From the NCBI GenBank assembly GCA_028571685.1, contig CM053141.1, positions 75,997,833-76,061,832 of the forward strand: a stretch of 64,000 bases of DNA. The letters run 5' to 3'. The stretch comes from Heterohyrax brucei (taxonomy: Eukaryota > Chordata > Mammalia > Hyracoidea > Procaviidae). Within the stretch, counting starts at the first letter, position 1. Each line of letters opens with the position of its first letter. The position numbers were made by a program, and so were the translations under genes. A model generated the notes under the pieces. It had not been told where the DNA came from. It did not search any database and saw only the letters and a list, made by a program, of their open reading frames with translations. This document shows, piece by piece, positions 47,430 through 60,300 of the stretch.

Positions 47430-48300
47430 ACCCAAGTGCATGCGCCCTGACCGTAGGGAGCAAAGGCTGGAGCATGGAGACTCCATCTACCTCGGCCGCG
47501 GCCCCGTAGAAGGGGAGGAGACAAACACCTCCCTTTCAGACCGCTTTCCTACCCCCCTCGCCCGCCTACCCCCAAATTCTGGGCTTTGGGCACCGAAGGA
47601 GATCGGTCCTCTGTTCGTTACACGGACCTCCACTGGGGCAGCCCGCAGTTCCGGCGCCAAGAGGAGAATCTTGACTTGCCGAGGGCCGCCGGGCCTGCAG
47701 TCCAGGGAGGTGGTAGTGGTGTCTACTCTTCCTGGACCACTTACGTGCATAGGCATGTGCGCGGCAGCGGCTGAGTACCCCCACTCTCGGCCCCAGAGCG
47801 GCCGAAGCCTCCTTCTCCCGCGCCGGACGCGCTTCTGGTCCCGAAGGCATCGCTTGGTGGCGACCAGCTCCCGCCGGTCTACCCTGTCCTGCCCTGCCCT
47901 GCCGGCCGCACTCCCCGCAGCACTGTCCCAGCACCGCCTCCTTCTCTAAATAAAGTGGATGCCCGCCCCTCTCTGCCTGGCGCGCAGGTGGCTGAGTGTG
48001 AGGTGCGGCGGCGTAGGCGGTGAAGAGCCCCAAGCGGACAGTCCGTGCCTTCCTCGCGGCGGCCGCTTCCAGGCTCCGGGGCTGCGCGCCCTGGCGCGGA
48101 CAGCGCGCACGCAGGACGGGCCCTGAGGTAAGCAGCTCCGCCAGCGCTAGCGCGCAACTCCGAGCCAGGGAGCCCGCGGGCCCTGCGGTTTTGCGACCGA
48201 GGGTGACTGCAAGGAGTGGTGGGGGTGTAGAGGACTCTGCGCTAAACTTGCGCTTCCGGGAGCGTGCTGAGCTACTCAAGCCAGTTAGTTGGCGCTCGGT
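47430..48300 (+). promoter_or_regulatory. TMEM171: CpG island and promoter region of TMEM171
   Basis: This is the only strongly GC- and CpG-rich block in the window, with many CG dinucleotides (for example gcggcggccgcttcc near 48056). A TATA-like ctaaataaag lies near 47946, about 180 bases before the first-exon donor. Its position upstream of TMEM171 and downstream of FCHO2 fits the TMEM171 promoter. Open frames across it on both strands, up to 237 codons, are the usual by-product of high GC and are not called as genes. Confidence 0.8.
47975..48127 (+). other. TMEM171: TMEM171 non-coding first exon (5' UTR), start approximate
   Basis: The right edge is set by a strong donor, CCTGAG|gtaagc, at 48128, inside the CpG island. 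The left edge is a guess from the TATA-like sequence near 47946. It would splice to the acceptor at 50628, giving a 2.5 kb first intron. It has no start codon in frame with TMEM171. Confidence 0.55.
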
Positions 48301-48987
48301 TCCCTAAAATCCGCCAGTCGATTTCCCATACAAGACACTTCCGTCTTTCTGCCTCCATCCCCAGACTCACCTGAGTTTTGGAAGTGGTTAGATGTTATTA
48401 GATGAGAAATGCCTTTTGAAAAACCAATACGAATGTTGGGGACGTAGATTTATCTTTGGGTAAATTAGACTGGTATATGGAAAACTTTTAGCTTACTGTT
48501 AGTGTAGGTATTGCTCTGTCCGTTTCTGAGTGCAACTGTGAGAAACAAGCTGCCCTTACTGATTTTGGATGGAGAATTAACACACGTGCTAGCGGCTTAG
48601 TTCATTAGTTCATAGAAAAGAAGCTACAAATCCATCCCTGGGCTGCTTCTATGTGCTCAACTAGTGTTTGAGAATTTGTCTTAAAAGTGCTTTAAACCTT
48701 GTGATTCATTTCAAGGTAGACCAGGAATACAATGAATTCCTGATGGGACTTTGTAGCCCATCCACCCTTATCTTGGAAACCAGCAATACAGATTACACGA
48801 CTGAGAGTTTTTAACTGGTGCAGTACTAAAGTCTTTGTTGTTCAGCTTAATTGCAGGTTCATGAACTATAGTTTGGCCATATTTGAAGTGAGAGCTTATT
48901 CCTCCTTCAGCTATATTTACTTTTTATTCTCAAACTTTCTTCTGATTCTGTCATTTTTTTCTTGGAAAAAATACTTCCTAGTATAAG

Positions 48988-49156
48988 ATGGAAACCCTAG
49001 TGGTTACCGGTGCTACCACTGCTAACCAAAAGATCGGCAGTTTGAATCTACCAGGTGCTTCTTGAAAACTCTGTGGGGCAGTTCTAATCTGTCCCATAGA
49101 GCTGTTCTAAGTAGAAATCCACTAGATGACAAAGTGGTTTTTTTTTTTTTTTTTTT
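48988..49156 (+). mobile_element. AfroSINE with long T tail
   Basis: gaaaccctagtggttaccgg, gctaaccaaaagatcggcag, and a pure T-run at about 49139-49156. Flanks agtataaga and actataaga may be the duplication. Confidence 0.87.
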
Positions 49157-49167
49157 GGTACTATAAG

Positions 49168-49340
49168 ACTAGAAACACTGATGGCAAAGTGGTTAAGTGT
49201 TATGGTTGCTAACCAAAAGGTGGGCAGTTTGAATCCACCAGAGACACGTTGGAAACTCTGTGGAGCCAGTTCTGTTCTGTCCTATAGGGTCTCTATGAGT
49301 CAGAAGGGACTCCACAGCAATTTTTTTTTTTTTTTTTTTA
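49168..49340 (+). mobile_element. AfroSINE with long T tail
   Basis: agaaacactgatggcaaagt, gctaaccaaaaggtgggcag, tctctatgagtcagaaggga, T-run at about 49321-49339. Same orientation as its left neighbour. Confidence 0.88.
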
Positions 49341-50628
49341 AATATCGGACCATCTGTTTGCTTCCTTTACCTAAACTGACTTTATAGTGACAAGATTGTT
49401 TTGTCAACATGGCCTTGGCTTTACAGCCTGCGTCTGGAGCTCCTTCAAGTAACAACGGATACTAGTGGCGCAAAATATTTAAAAGCTTCTCTTCTCAAGT
49501 CAGCGTGAGTGATCTGCACAACCTCAGTTGTTTCTGAGGGTGCCCCAACTTACAGATTCCTGGTCTAATGTTCCATTCACTAGAAAAAGACAAGACAGCA
49601 GAATAAGAAAGGCAGTTCTGTGTAAACAAGGCAACACTTTAAAACTGCTCATGTGAGTTTGATATATATAATACCCTTGCTTCCCATTACCGAAGTCAAG
49701 AGTTTGGGTGGTTTTATGGAAGGTGTTTTTCCAGTTACTTTAACTTCCCCTCTTCTTTCCAAGTCCAGTTCCTTTGGTGGTTAGTGCTTTGTAAAAGTTC
49801 ATGATTTTGTCCATCCATTGCTTATTAACTGGGCCTCATCTCTTTATGGGAGCTGTGACACCATGGAGGAGAGTGAGTGAATGAAAGCTACCTGCCTTGG
49901 GGATAGCTCCCTTTGATGGCTCTGCCAGACTGCAAACAAGGGGGTCATCCCAGCTGCTTGGCTGGGTTACCCCATTTCAGGCATGGCAGCCCCAAGGTTG
50001 TTCCTGTTGAGAACCTGAGAATTCCATTTTGACAGAGTTAGTTAGTCCGTTCCATGGTAGTGTTCCTTAATTGTCTTTCCATTTACAACTTCGTTTTAAA
50101 CTGCTGAGCTTGAGACTCCTGTAGATGTTGCCTGGAAATAAAGCACCGAATGGAAAGTTGCCACAGCCTAAAGCAGGAAATGGAAAGTTAGTTACTGAAG
50201 GAAAAATGCTCAGAACAGCTGTAGTGAAATGCGGGGCATCTGGAAATCAGAAACAATCCTGGTAGCTCTTCCCTGGCTTGCCTTGGTTTTTGCTTGGGGA
50301 GGTGACTTTGGGAGGCTCGCAACAGGAAAAGCTACACCCAGTTACTTCTGTTGTTTTGCTTTTCAAAGACACTCTTATCTCAGATGCAGAGTAATTGCAT
50401 TTCCTTTTCTTGAATATGTTCATAAAATTACATTTGTATCAAGGAGTTTTGGAATGCTCGTTCTTCTGACTCATAAACCAACTCCATATTCTGAAGTGTA
50501 AATCAGTTGCATGAAATTCTGTCCCCCTATGATTTCATTCTGTGTGATTTCTGAAATGGCTAGCAAAGGATCAAGGTGGGTTGGAGCACCTGTGCCCACT
50601 TTAACTTAGTGTCTGGTTGTGTTTGCAG

Positions 50629-51337
50629 AGCTGTTGAAAGCAGCAGCAGGAAGGAGGCACATCCCACCCTGCTTCAAGGAAGGCGTCTCTCCTGACCATG
50701 TCTCCTGCGGTGCCTGCTGAGTCTGATGGGGACCAGCGAGAGAGGCACGTCAGCAAGCTCATTTTCTTCCTCTTTGTCTTTGGTGCTGTGCTGTTGTGTG
50801 TGGGAGTCCTGCTGTCGGTCTTTGGATTCCAGGTGTGCCAGTATAAAGCCTTCCTCAACTGCAGCCTCGTGCTGAAAGCTGCTGGGCCCACCTGTGCCGT
50901 GATTGGGATGGGGTCTGTGATTCTGGCCCGTTCCTGGGCACGACTTCAGTTCTTGCAGGGGCGACTGCGAGGCAACCCCGTGGACCACAACAGAGCCTTC
51001 CTGTGTGGAGAGACCCGCCAGTTTGCCCAGTACCTCGTGTTTGGGTTTCTCTTCCTGACAAGTGGACTGCTTATCAGCATACTGGGCATTTGGGTCCCTG
51101 GATGTGGTGCAGGCTGGGCACATGCACCGCTAAATGAGACAGACATGTCTGACACTGAATACCCTGTCTGTGGATTCCTGACTCTGCAAATCATGGGACC
51201 CTTGGTTGTGCTTGCAGGATTGTGTTTCCTCGTGATAGCCCATCTTAAAAAAAGAAAACGCCTGAGTGCCGATCAGGATGCCTTAGAAAGTGAAGACACA
51301 CAGACCCAGAGCACGGAGTCCGTCCAGGTCACTGTAG
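50629..51337 (+). CDS. TMEM171: TMEM171 exon 2 (5' UTR end plus residues 1-213)
   Basis: The acceptor is ggttgtgtttgcag and the donor is ACTGTAG|gtaggt at 51338. Bases 50629-50697 are untranslated and the ATG is at 50698. The exon carries all four membrane segments and ends after QVTV with one base of a glycine codon. The raw frame runs on to 51393, but the last 18 codons are intronic. Confidence 0.96.
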
Positions 51338-54300
51338 GTAGGTGGCTGTCATGTGTGCCGGCTCATGTCATGTCACAATGGCTGTTGCATTAAGTCTCCA
51401 TTGCCCTCAGTTCTTGATTCTCGTTCTTTCTCTCTCTCTCTCTTTCTCTCTCACACACACACACACAACCCTGTTGCTGGTGTGGTCAACTTGTAGGAAT
51501 CCTTATACTCATCACTCCCTTCTTGGGAGATCATATAGCAAATGAGGGGAAAGAAAGAACTTTGGAGATAGCCTTAGAGCCTGTTGTCGCAAGTGACTTG
51601 CCAGGTGACCCTGCTTCCCCTGTTATTCTTGTACCAAAACTATGTGACACTGTGGGCGATTGAACACATGGGTCTCTTTACCTGGCTGTCACTAGCTGGC
51701 TGCCCTTGACTAATCCTAAACTTCATCTGGCTTAAGTTTAACCTCTCCTGGTCTTAGTTTATACATCCATGAGAAAAGCAGTGAATTTCTAAGTTTCCTT
51801 CCAGCATTAACATTCTAGGCTTCTGAGTCTGTCTCAGTTGTTAGTCTTCAGATACTTTGGAAGGGGGCCTTCTGCACTGTCTTATGCATAGCTCTTCCTT
51901 TCCTGTAACTTTCGTCCTTGACAGCAGGTGTGAGGTGAAATGACGTAGACCAAAGTGGAAGTAGTAGCACAGACCAAGGCAAAATTCAGTGGTATTTGTA
52001 TGGCTGCTAACGAAAAGATCAGCGGTTCGAATCCACCAGGACCTCCTCAGAAACACTGTGAGGCAGTTCTACTCTACCCTATATGGTCCCTGTGGGTTTG
52101 AGTCAATTTGACAGCAAAGGGTTTGATTTTTTTTGGTTTTTTTCCCATGAAATGTCAAAAATTCCTTTGGGAACCCCCAGATTCTGCAGAAGACATGGAC
52201 TGGCCTCACAGAACCTTAGTCCCTTTAGCCTTGTAGCTCTAAGGCACCCAAAAAGAAATGCCATTGCTACTCATTTGTGAATTGTCATTGTGGTCAGTTG
52301 CCATGGAGTCGATTGTGACCAATGACATCACATGTTTGCAGAGTATAGTGCTCCACAGCATTCCCAGGGCTAGACACTGCTGGAAACTGATCGTCAGGCC
52401 TGTCTTCAGGGTGCCTCTGGATAGGTTCAAATTGCTGATCTTTCAACTAGTAGTCAGGTACTTAATGATTTGTGCCACCCAAGGACTCCTATTTGCAAAT
52501 TACTGAGTTTTGTTCAGTCTCCTATATTAGAAAGGGTAAGGCTTCCAGGGTACACACTTGACATCTAAAAAGCTCGGCCAGAGGATTACTGAGTAGAAAC
52601 TGTGGAGGGGGCAGAGGAGGAGTGCAACAAGGACTTGTTTCTCATGTTTGGGGCTGTCTGCCGGAGCCAGCAGGGTTCATAGGCACAGGCTGGGAAAGCT
52701 CACTGGGCCTTGCATAGGGCCAGCCCTGACAAGGAAGCAGATATAGATTTACAGATATTTCTGGTGTTGAGGCTGGTTTGATGCTTCCCGCTCACTTATC
52801 TGTACGTGTATATATTTGTATGTGATAGCATCAATATTAATTCTATATTAGCAACATCTGGCACTTATGTAAGGAGCCCTGGTGGCACACAGATAAGTGT
52901 TTGACTGCTAAGTGAAAGGCTGGCCCTTTTAACCCACCCAGTGTCTCCATGGGACAAAGACTGAACCATCTGCCTCTGTAAAGAGTATAGCCAAGAAAAC
53001 TCTGTGGGGCAGTTCTACTCTGTCACAGGAGGTAACTGTGAGTCAAAGCCAACCGGACAGCACCTAATAACAACTACCTCTTACCCACTGTCATTGTATC
53101 AATTTTGACTCATAGCAACCCCACGTAGGGCTTATTCTTGTGCCAGATGGCCATATAAATACTTTAGCATATGTTCTTTGAGGGCTAGTCTGAAATTCTC
53201 CATTTGCCAGGTAAAGAAACTTAGGTATAGGATTATAAATAACTTGGCCAAGGTCATAAACTAGCAAGTGATAGAGCCAAGCATGACCCTTGCATGGCTC
53301 CTGCTGCCACCCCAGCTTTGTTCTTCACCAAGTGTTCTGGGCAGTTGCTGGAGGACCAAAGGGCTCAGCCAGGGTTACAGATGTTCCCAGGCCTTTGAGA
53401 AGTAGGATAGGCTCCAAGTGAGTACATCCACTGAGTGCTCATATTCTTCCACTTGTTGTTGTTAGGTGCCTTTGAGTCAGTTCCAGCTCACAGGGACCCT
53501 GTATGCATTGGCATGAAGCACTGCCTGGTCCTGCACCATCCTCACAGTCATTGTCATCCTAGAGCCCATTGTGGTAGCCATTGTGTAAATCCCTCATCTT
53601 GAGGGCCGTCTTCTTTTTTGCTGACCTTCAGTCTTACCGTGCATGATGTCCTTCTCCAGGAACTGATCCCTTCTGATAACACCTTCAAAGCACGTGACAC
53701 AAAAGCTTGTCGTCCTTGTTTCTAAGGAGCATTCTGGCTGTACTTCTTCCAAGACAGATTCTTCCACTTAGCTGAGGACATTCCAAGTTGTGCGCTTGGG
53801 TTTACTAGCAGGGAGTTTCTGGCTGACCTGGTAGGACTGGCTAGAATAAGGGGCAGGGGGCAGCAGAGCTGCTGGTGTGGGGCACAGTGACCCCTGGGCA
53901 GTCCCCAGAGTACTGCATAGTTAAAAATCTTGCCTAGTTATCTGCTCAAGGTCTACCAAATCTACAAGCATTGAACTCCTTGTTTTTCTCTGCTTTGGTT
54001 TTGTAGGATAAGATGTACATTTTTAGAAATCATGCCTTCTCTTTAGTAGAATAGATGTTAATCATCTAGACAGTCTATTAATTGTCAGTTCTGGCTTTTT
54101 GAATCTCTTAGGGAGGTGGGATGATGGAAGGCAGTTCTTTGTTAGCTCAGTTATTCCCAGAAAAGAAGATAACCCTAGAAAGGAGAAATCAAGGAACAGT
54201 GATAGCCCCATTATGGGTCCATGCTGCCTGCAGGCTCAGTGCCGGACCCTGGATACACAGGCAGGTATATGAGACAGAGCCCTCCTTCACTGGATGTGTA

Positions 54301-57300
54301 TTGTCACCTTACAAAGGACATCAAGCTCCAAAGGCTGGTTATGACAGGAATACTCCAGGAAGAAAGGGTGGTGATTCAGGAGATCCAGGAGCTGATGAGG
54401 TGGAAGACTGGACATAACTTAGACATAACTGTGGTTACTCTGAACATTTCCTTGTTTGTTTTTGACAGGTGACTGGCCTGTCCTAGAGGTGTATTTTGCA
54501 AGAGCCGTATTCTACAGTATGTAATTAAAGTGAACGCTTAGCCGTAATTCCTCTGATAGAGTCATATCTAGATGACCATTACACCCTATCTAATTTAGAT
54601 TTTTTAAACTTTGATCACCATCTCCTCAGAGAACAAGGAGTGGAGATTTTTCTGAAGGGTGACTTGAACTCAGGAGACGTCACTGAGGCTTCAGGGTAGA
54701 AGGTGAAGCCACTAGCCAAACTGTCAGTTGGAGGAGCTTCTTTAAACACTCAAATAAGTGCCATTTGCTGACAGAGCATAAAGAAAGTGCCTTTGTTGGT
54801 GTGTTAGAGTTGGGTGGATTTGCTTTGTGCCCAGCACTGTTTTAATCCCTGGGCACAAGACATCTCCTTCAGTCCTCCTGAGTCAGTGCCACCAGTTTAT
54901 CAGCAGCCTTCCTCAGACCTTACCACCTTGGTGTGGCCTCATGCCTAGACTGTTCTTGGCACTTTGTATGGTGACTTTGGTATTGGGATCATAATACAAA
55001 TTGGAACCTGCATCCGGTTCCTAATCTCTCCTCCCCAAACCCAGGGGTGTGTGTTCTTGAGTGGGCAGTAGCAGCAGAGATGCAAAGCCAAGCTTTTCTT
55101 TGAGCTGAACTTGCATTTGGGAAGCTTGGACAAAATTTTAATGAATAAAAGGCCGTGAAAGCCAACAGATGACAACTTCACCACCTGTCTGTCAGTTTGA
55201 TGTTCTGTGGTGGCCTGCGTGTTGCTATGATGCTGTAAACTCAATCAACAGGATTACAGATACCAGCAGGGTCACCCATGGTGGACACGTTTTGGCAGAG
55301 CTCACAGACGAAGACAGTCTAGGAAGAAAGGCCTAGCAATTTGCTTTCCCAAATTAGCCAACGAAAACTCTATGGATGACAACACAACATTGTCCTGTGC
55401 TGTGGCCACGACAATAGACTTGAGAATACCAGTTATCGTGGAAATGACGCACACCCAGGCAGCATTCTTTTCTGCTGTACATGGGCTCTTTACAAATCAA
55501 AGCCCACTTAGTAGCAGCTAATCAAGCGCACAGCTCTAATGGTGACGAACAGTGCCGTCCTGTAGCATCGCTTACTTGTCATTCATTCAGGGTTTAAAAC
55601 TGCATTTGAGGTAAAAGTGACTTCACCCAGCAGTTAACTTTTCATGAGTCTAAGTTGTAAGTTGAAAATGAAAAAAATTACAGGAGGTGTTCGAGGAAGA
55701 TAAATTACTTTACTCGCAGATGTGTACTTGAGCTCAGACTTGCTATGAAAAATCAGCCCACTTTGTAATTCTTGGGCCAGTAGCAGATGTTTTGATCTTT
55801 TATATCAATGGGGAAAATATAGAATTAATTTATTTTGCTCTTGCTATATTGCCTCCCTTTATTACCCATGTATATTTGACTAAATGTGTTTCTTTAGGTG
55901 ATGCGGTGATAATATTTCCACCTCCCCCTCCACCTTACTTTCCTGACTCCTCGGCTTCTGCAGTAACACAAAGTCTCCCAGCTAACAGTTTGCTTCCGAA
56001 TGAAAGTCCACCTCCGTATTACAGTATTTTTAACCACGGGTAAGACTTACTATTTGAACTTTTCAAGAATAGACATGTCTAATGTTTCAGGTCCATGGAA
56101 GGCCAAATTAGCTTTCTTAAGGCTGTGATATAATCATAGACACTAGAGTGTGAATTTCATTTATGGTGATGTCAGAATTATTGCTTTAGTAATAATGATC
56201 ATTTCAAGAAACTTTGGGAAGAACGTAAGTTAAAAATTATAAAAGTAGTTGTTGTTGTCAGTTGCCCTCGACTCATGGGGACCATATGTGTAACAGGACA
56301 AAGTATTACCTAGTTCTCGCCACCTTCATGATCCATGGTATTCCTGAGTCCATTGTTGTGGCTATAGTATCAGTTTATCTCGTTAAGGGTTTCCCTCACT
56401 TTCACTTACCCTCTGCTTTACTTAACATGACATCCATTTCTAGCAATCAGTCTTTCCTGGTAAGAATGGGTACGCCTGGCCAAGTGCCATCGATTCAGAT
56501 CCGACTCGTGGCGACCCACAAATTCTACCCATGTATTTTTATGTGCTCCTGACAAGGTGATACTCAACGTGTTTAACAACCAATGAATTAGGCTGAATGC
56601 TGGCCCAGAACCAGGAGGCCCTGCTATGTTCAGCATTACTGGATCCCAGGGGATCACAAATATGTACAGAATTGTTCCATGATTCTACTTGTGGGTATAC
56701 TTGTATGACTATTTGGCAGCCTTGCATCATGATCTTAACAACCTGGTCCTCTTCTGTCAATAGTAATTCTCTTCTGTAACTCCTGGTCCCCTAGCATCTG
56801 ACATCTGTGAGTTTGTTGTACTACGGGGCTTTGTGTGATGCTGTGATGCTAGAAGCTTTGCTATTGATATTCAAGTATTAGCAGGGTGGCCCATGGCAGA
56901 TGAAAGAAAGACCTGGTGGTCTACTTCTGAAGATAGTCAGTAAAAACCTTATGAATAGCAGTGAACATTATCTGATATAGTGTCAGAAGATGAGCCCCTC
57001 AGGTTGGAAGACAGTAGAAATACAAGTGGGGAAGAACTGCTTCCTTAAAGTAGAATGGACCTTAATGACATGGATGGTGTCAAGCATTCAGGACTTGCAT
57101 TTGCTGATATGACATGACTCAAAATGAGAAGAAATAACTACAAACATTCATTAATAACCAGAACACGGAATGCACAAAGCATGACTCTAGGAAAATTGGA
57201 AGTCATCAGAAATGAAATGGAATCCAAACTTCAATATCCGAGACATCAGTGAGCTGAAGTGGGCTGGTATTGGCCATTTTGAATTAGGGAATCATATGGT

Positions 57301-60300
57301 CTGCTATGCTGGGAGTGACAAATTGAAGAGGAATGGCATTATGTTCATCATTAGAAAGAACATTTCAAGATCTATCCTGAGGTACAATGCTCACAGTGAC
57401 AGGATAGTATTCATATGCCTATAAGGAAGACCAGTTAATACGAGTGTAACTCAAACTTACACACCAACCACTAAGGCCGAAGATGAAGAAAGTGAAGATT
57501 TTTACCAACTTCTGCAGTCTTAAATTGATCAAACATGCAATCAATATGTATTGATAGTTACTGGTGATTGGAATGTGAAAGTTGGAAACAAAGGATTGAT
57601 AGTTGAAAAATGTGGCCTTGGTGATAGAAACAATGCCAGAAATTACATGATAGAATTTTGCACATCGATGACTTCTTCATTGCAGATGCCTTTTTTTACC
57701 AACATAAATGTTGCTTATACCCATGGGCCTCACCAGATAGAATACACAGGAATCAAATTGAATATATCTGTGGAAACAGACAATGGAAAAGTTCAATATC
57801 ATTACTCAGAACAGGTCAGGGGCCAACTGTGGAACAGACCGTCAACTGCTCATATGCAAATTCAAGCTGAAATGGAAGAAAATTAGAACAAATCCATGAG
57901 AGCCAAAATACAACCTTGAGCATATCCCACCTGAATTTAGAGACCATCTCAAGAGAAGATTTGATGCACTGAACACTAATGACTGAAGGAAGATGTGACT
58001 GACAAGCTGGGGAATGACAACGGGGATATCTTACATGAAGAAAGCAAGAGGTCATTAAAGAGATGAAAGCAAGAAAAGTTGAAAATGGATGTCAGGAGAG
58101 ACTCTGAAACTTGTTCTGAAGTGTTGAGTAGTTAAGCCAAAAGAAGAAAAGATGAAGTGAAAGAACAGAAGATTTCAAAGGGCACTCAAGAAGACAGAAG
58201 TACTGTAATGACATGTGTAAAGAGCTGGAGGTAGAAAACCAAAAGGGAAGAATGCACTCTGTATTTCTTAAACTGAAAGAACCAAAAAAACCTGAAGCCT
58301 TGAGTTGCAATAGTGAAGGATTCTACAGGGAAAATATTCAGCTATGCAGAAAGCATCAAAAGAAAATGTAATACACAGAGTCACTATACCAAAAAAGAGC
58401 TAGTCAACAGTCAACCATTTCTCCGAAACCAAACCAAACCCACTGCCATCAAGTCATGTGTGTCAGAATAGAGCTATGGTCCTCAGGGTTTTCAATAGCA
58501 GATTTTTCGGAGGTAGATCACCATGCCCTTTTATGTGGTATCTCTGGTTGCACTCAAACTTTTTCATCAGCAGTTGAATGTGTTAACTGTTTGCACCACC
58601 CAGTAGTGATTCTCTTGGGCAGAGGGTGCAATGGAAGATTTTTGAGTCAAAGTGATAGGATGATAGTGGTGGTTAGTTAACAGCAGAGAAAGCCTGGAGT
58701 TAGGGGAACTAGAAGATTGAGGTCATGGGAACAGGCCTGAGGTGACAGAAACCTGGAACGGTGGCAGTTGGAAGAGAGGAGATAGTGGGAGATGGAATCT
58801 GGAATACAAAGCGACACTGAGAAAGAGGCAGAGAGAATGATATTGAGGGTGAGTGGCAGGGCCAGTGGAGATGTCCTCACTGAGAAAGAGGCTGCAGGAG
58901 ATGATCTGAGTTTAAGCAGGAGATGACAGTGAACTGGCTTGTAGGGAGGAGTAGTGAGATGTGGGTCTTTGAGGTAGACTAGATGGGGCTAGATGTTGGG
59001 AGAAAGCTGAAGTGCTAGAGATGGAGCTGTAGAGGTTGTGAAACCTGGAGGGAAGAGAGTCAAAGGCCGGAGACCTGTCGAAAACCCACAGGAGAGGAAG
59101 GTGTAGTAGGAAGGAGATGGGGGAGGTGCTGATGGGCCTCAGCACCTCATGGAGAGGGGCTTATGCAGACCTCAGGGATGGAGTACCCAGGGAGCAGGGC
59201 TCTGGCACCTTCCTGAATCAGACACCAATGAAGGAAGGATTGCTGGAAGACTTCACAGGGAACAATTGGAGGATTGCATGGGACTCAGTGAAGGTCTACT
59301 TTCAGGACACAGAAGCCTATGTAGTTTTGAAAGCAGAGACGAAGAGCATCCAAGAGATGCAACGAATCCACTGAAGACAGTGCGAACTTACCTTGCCATT
59401 TATGTTTGAAAGCACGTGTTCCACCTTCTCCACTCCAGGCCATGATGGAAGGTTGGGAATCCACTGTCCTCTGCTGCCCTGCATGGAGTGGCCACCACAT
59501 GGATGCTCCTTGGTACCTGTCAACCAGACAGTTGCAAGCATGTAACCCCTTTAATGGGGGCTGTGAGAACCCCTTTTACTTTGAGGTCTGCAAGGAATGA
59601 TGCTGTGTAAAGACTTTCATGTTCCCACAAAAGTAGAGAACTGGCTTATCTGAAGAGAGAGAGGACTAAGTAGCTGACAAGGGCGTGGGATGCCTAAGAG
59701 CTTCAAGCTGAGTGGTAAGCTGGAGATCTGACTTGTGACGAATCCCAAAACTACTTGCAAGAATGAAGGCAGGTTCACACTGGATGGTTTGTAGAATTCC
59801 ATTTTTCCCCAGCCATGAACTTCCCCAAGATCTAGCATAAATGTCTTCACTGTGACCACTGTTGTTGACTGCTGTGCTTTGTGACAGGCAGAATCTGGGC
59901 TGAGGGCTTACCTTGTATTACCTCATTGAATTCTCACAGTTTGAAAGCACTGTTACCATTTACATTTTACAGATGAGGAAATGGAAACAAAGGGAGGTTA
60001 AATCACTTGCCCAAGGTCACACAGTTAGAAAGAGGCAGAGTTGAAATCCAAATGTAGGTCTGCCTAATGCTAGAACCTACTCCCTTAACTGCTGTGCATT
60101 CCTGCCCCTTGTTTGTATAAGTTAGTCTGTCATTTGCTAGATGTTTCAGGAGACAGAAGAGCAGAGAACAGTAATTGTGTGTGCGTGTGTTCCTTAGATG
60201 ATGCCTTAGCTACCTCGTGCTGCTGTAACTGAATTACTACAAGTGGATGGCTTTAACAATGAGAAATTTATTCTTTCATAGTCTGGAAGGCTACAAGTCC

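Larger units (their letters stand above)
48128..50628 (+). other. TMEM171: TMEM171 first intron; contents
   Basis: Holds two tandem AfroSINEs at 48988-49340. The remainder (48300-48987, 49341-50628) shows no gene or repeat that I recognise. Confidence 0.6.

Noticed and set aside
46973-47509. 178-codon plus-strand frame
   Set aside because: It runs straight through the AfroSINE at 47145-47293 into the CpG island, so it cannot be a conserved coding region.
47440-47949. 169-codon plus-strand frame upstream of TMEM171
   Set aside because: Same CpG-island effect. It does not join TMEM171 in frame and has no recognisable motif.
47566-48279. 237-codon open frame on the minus strand in the CpG island
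   Set aside because: High G+C removes stop codons. The translation is Ala/Arg/Gly-rich with no domain, and overlapping long frames occur in other phases at the same place.
59117-59409. Two overlapping 85-86 codon frames in TMEM171 intron 3
   Set aside because: Different phases of the same DNA, no motif and no fitting splice sites. Chance is the simplest explanation.
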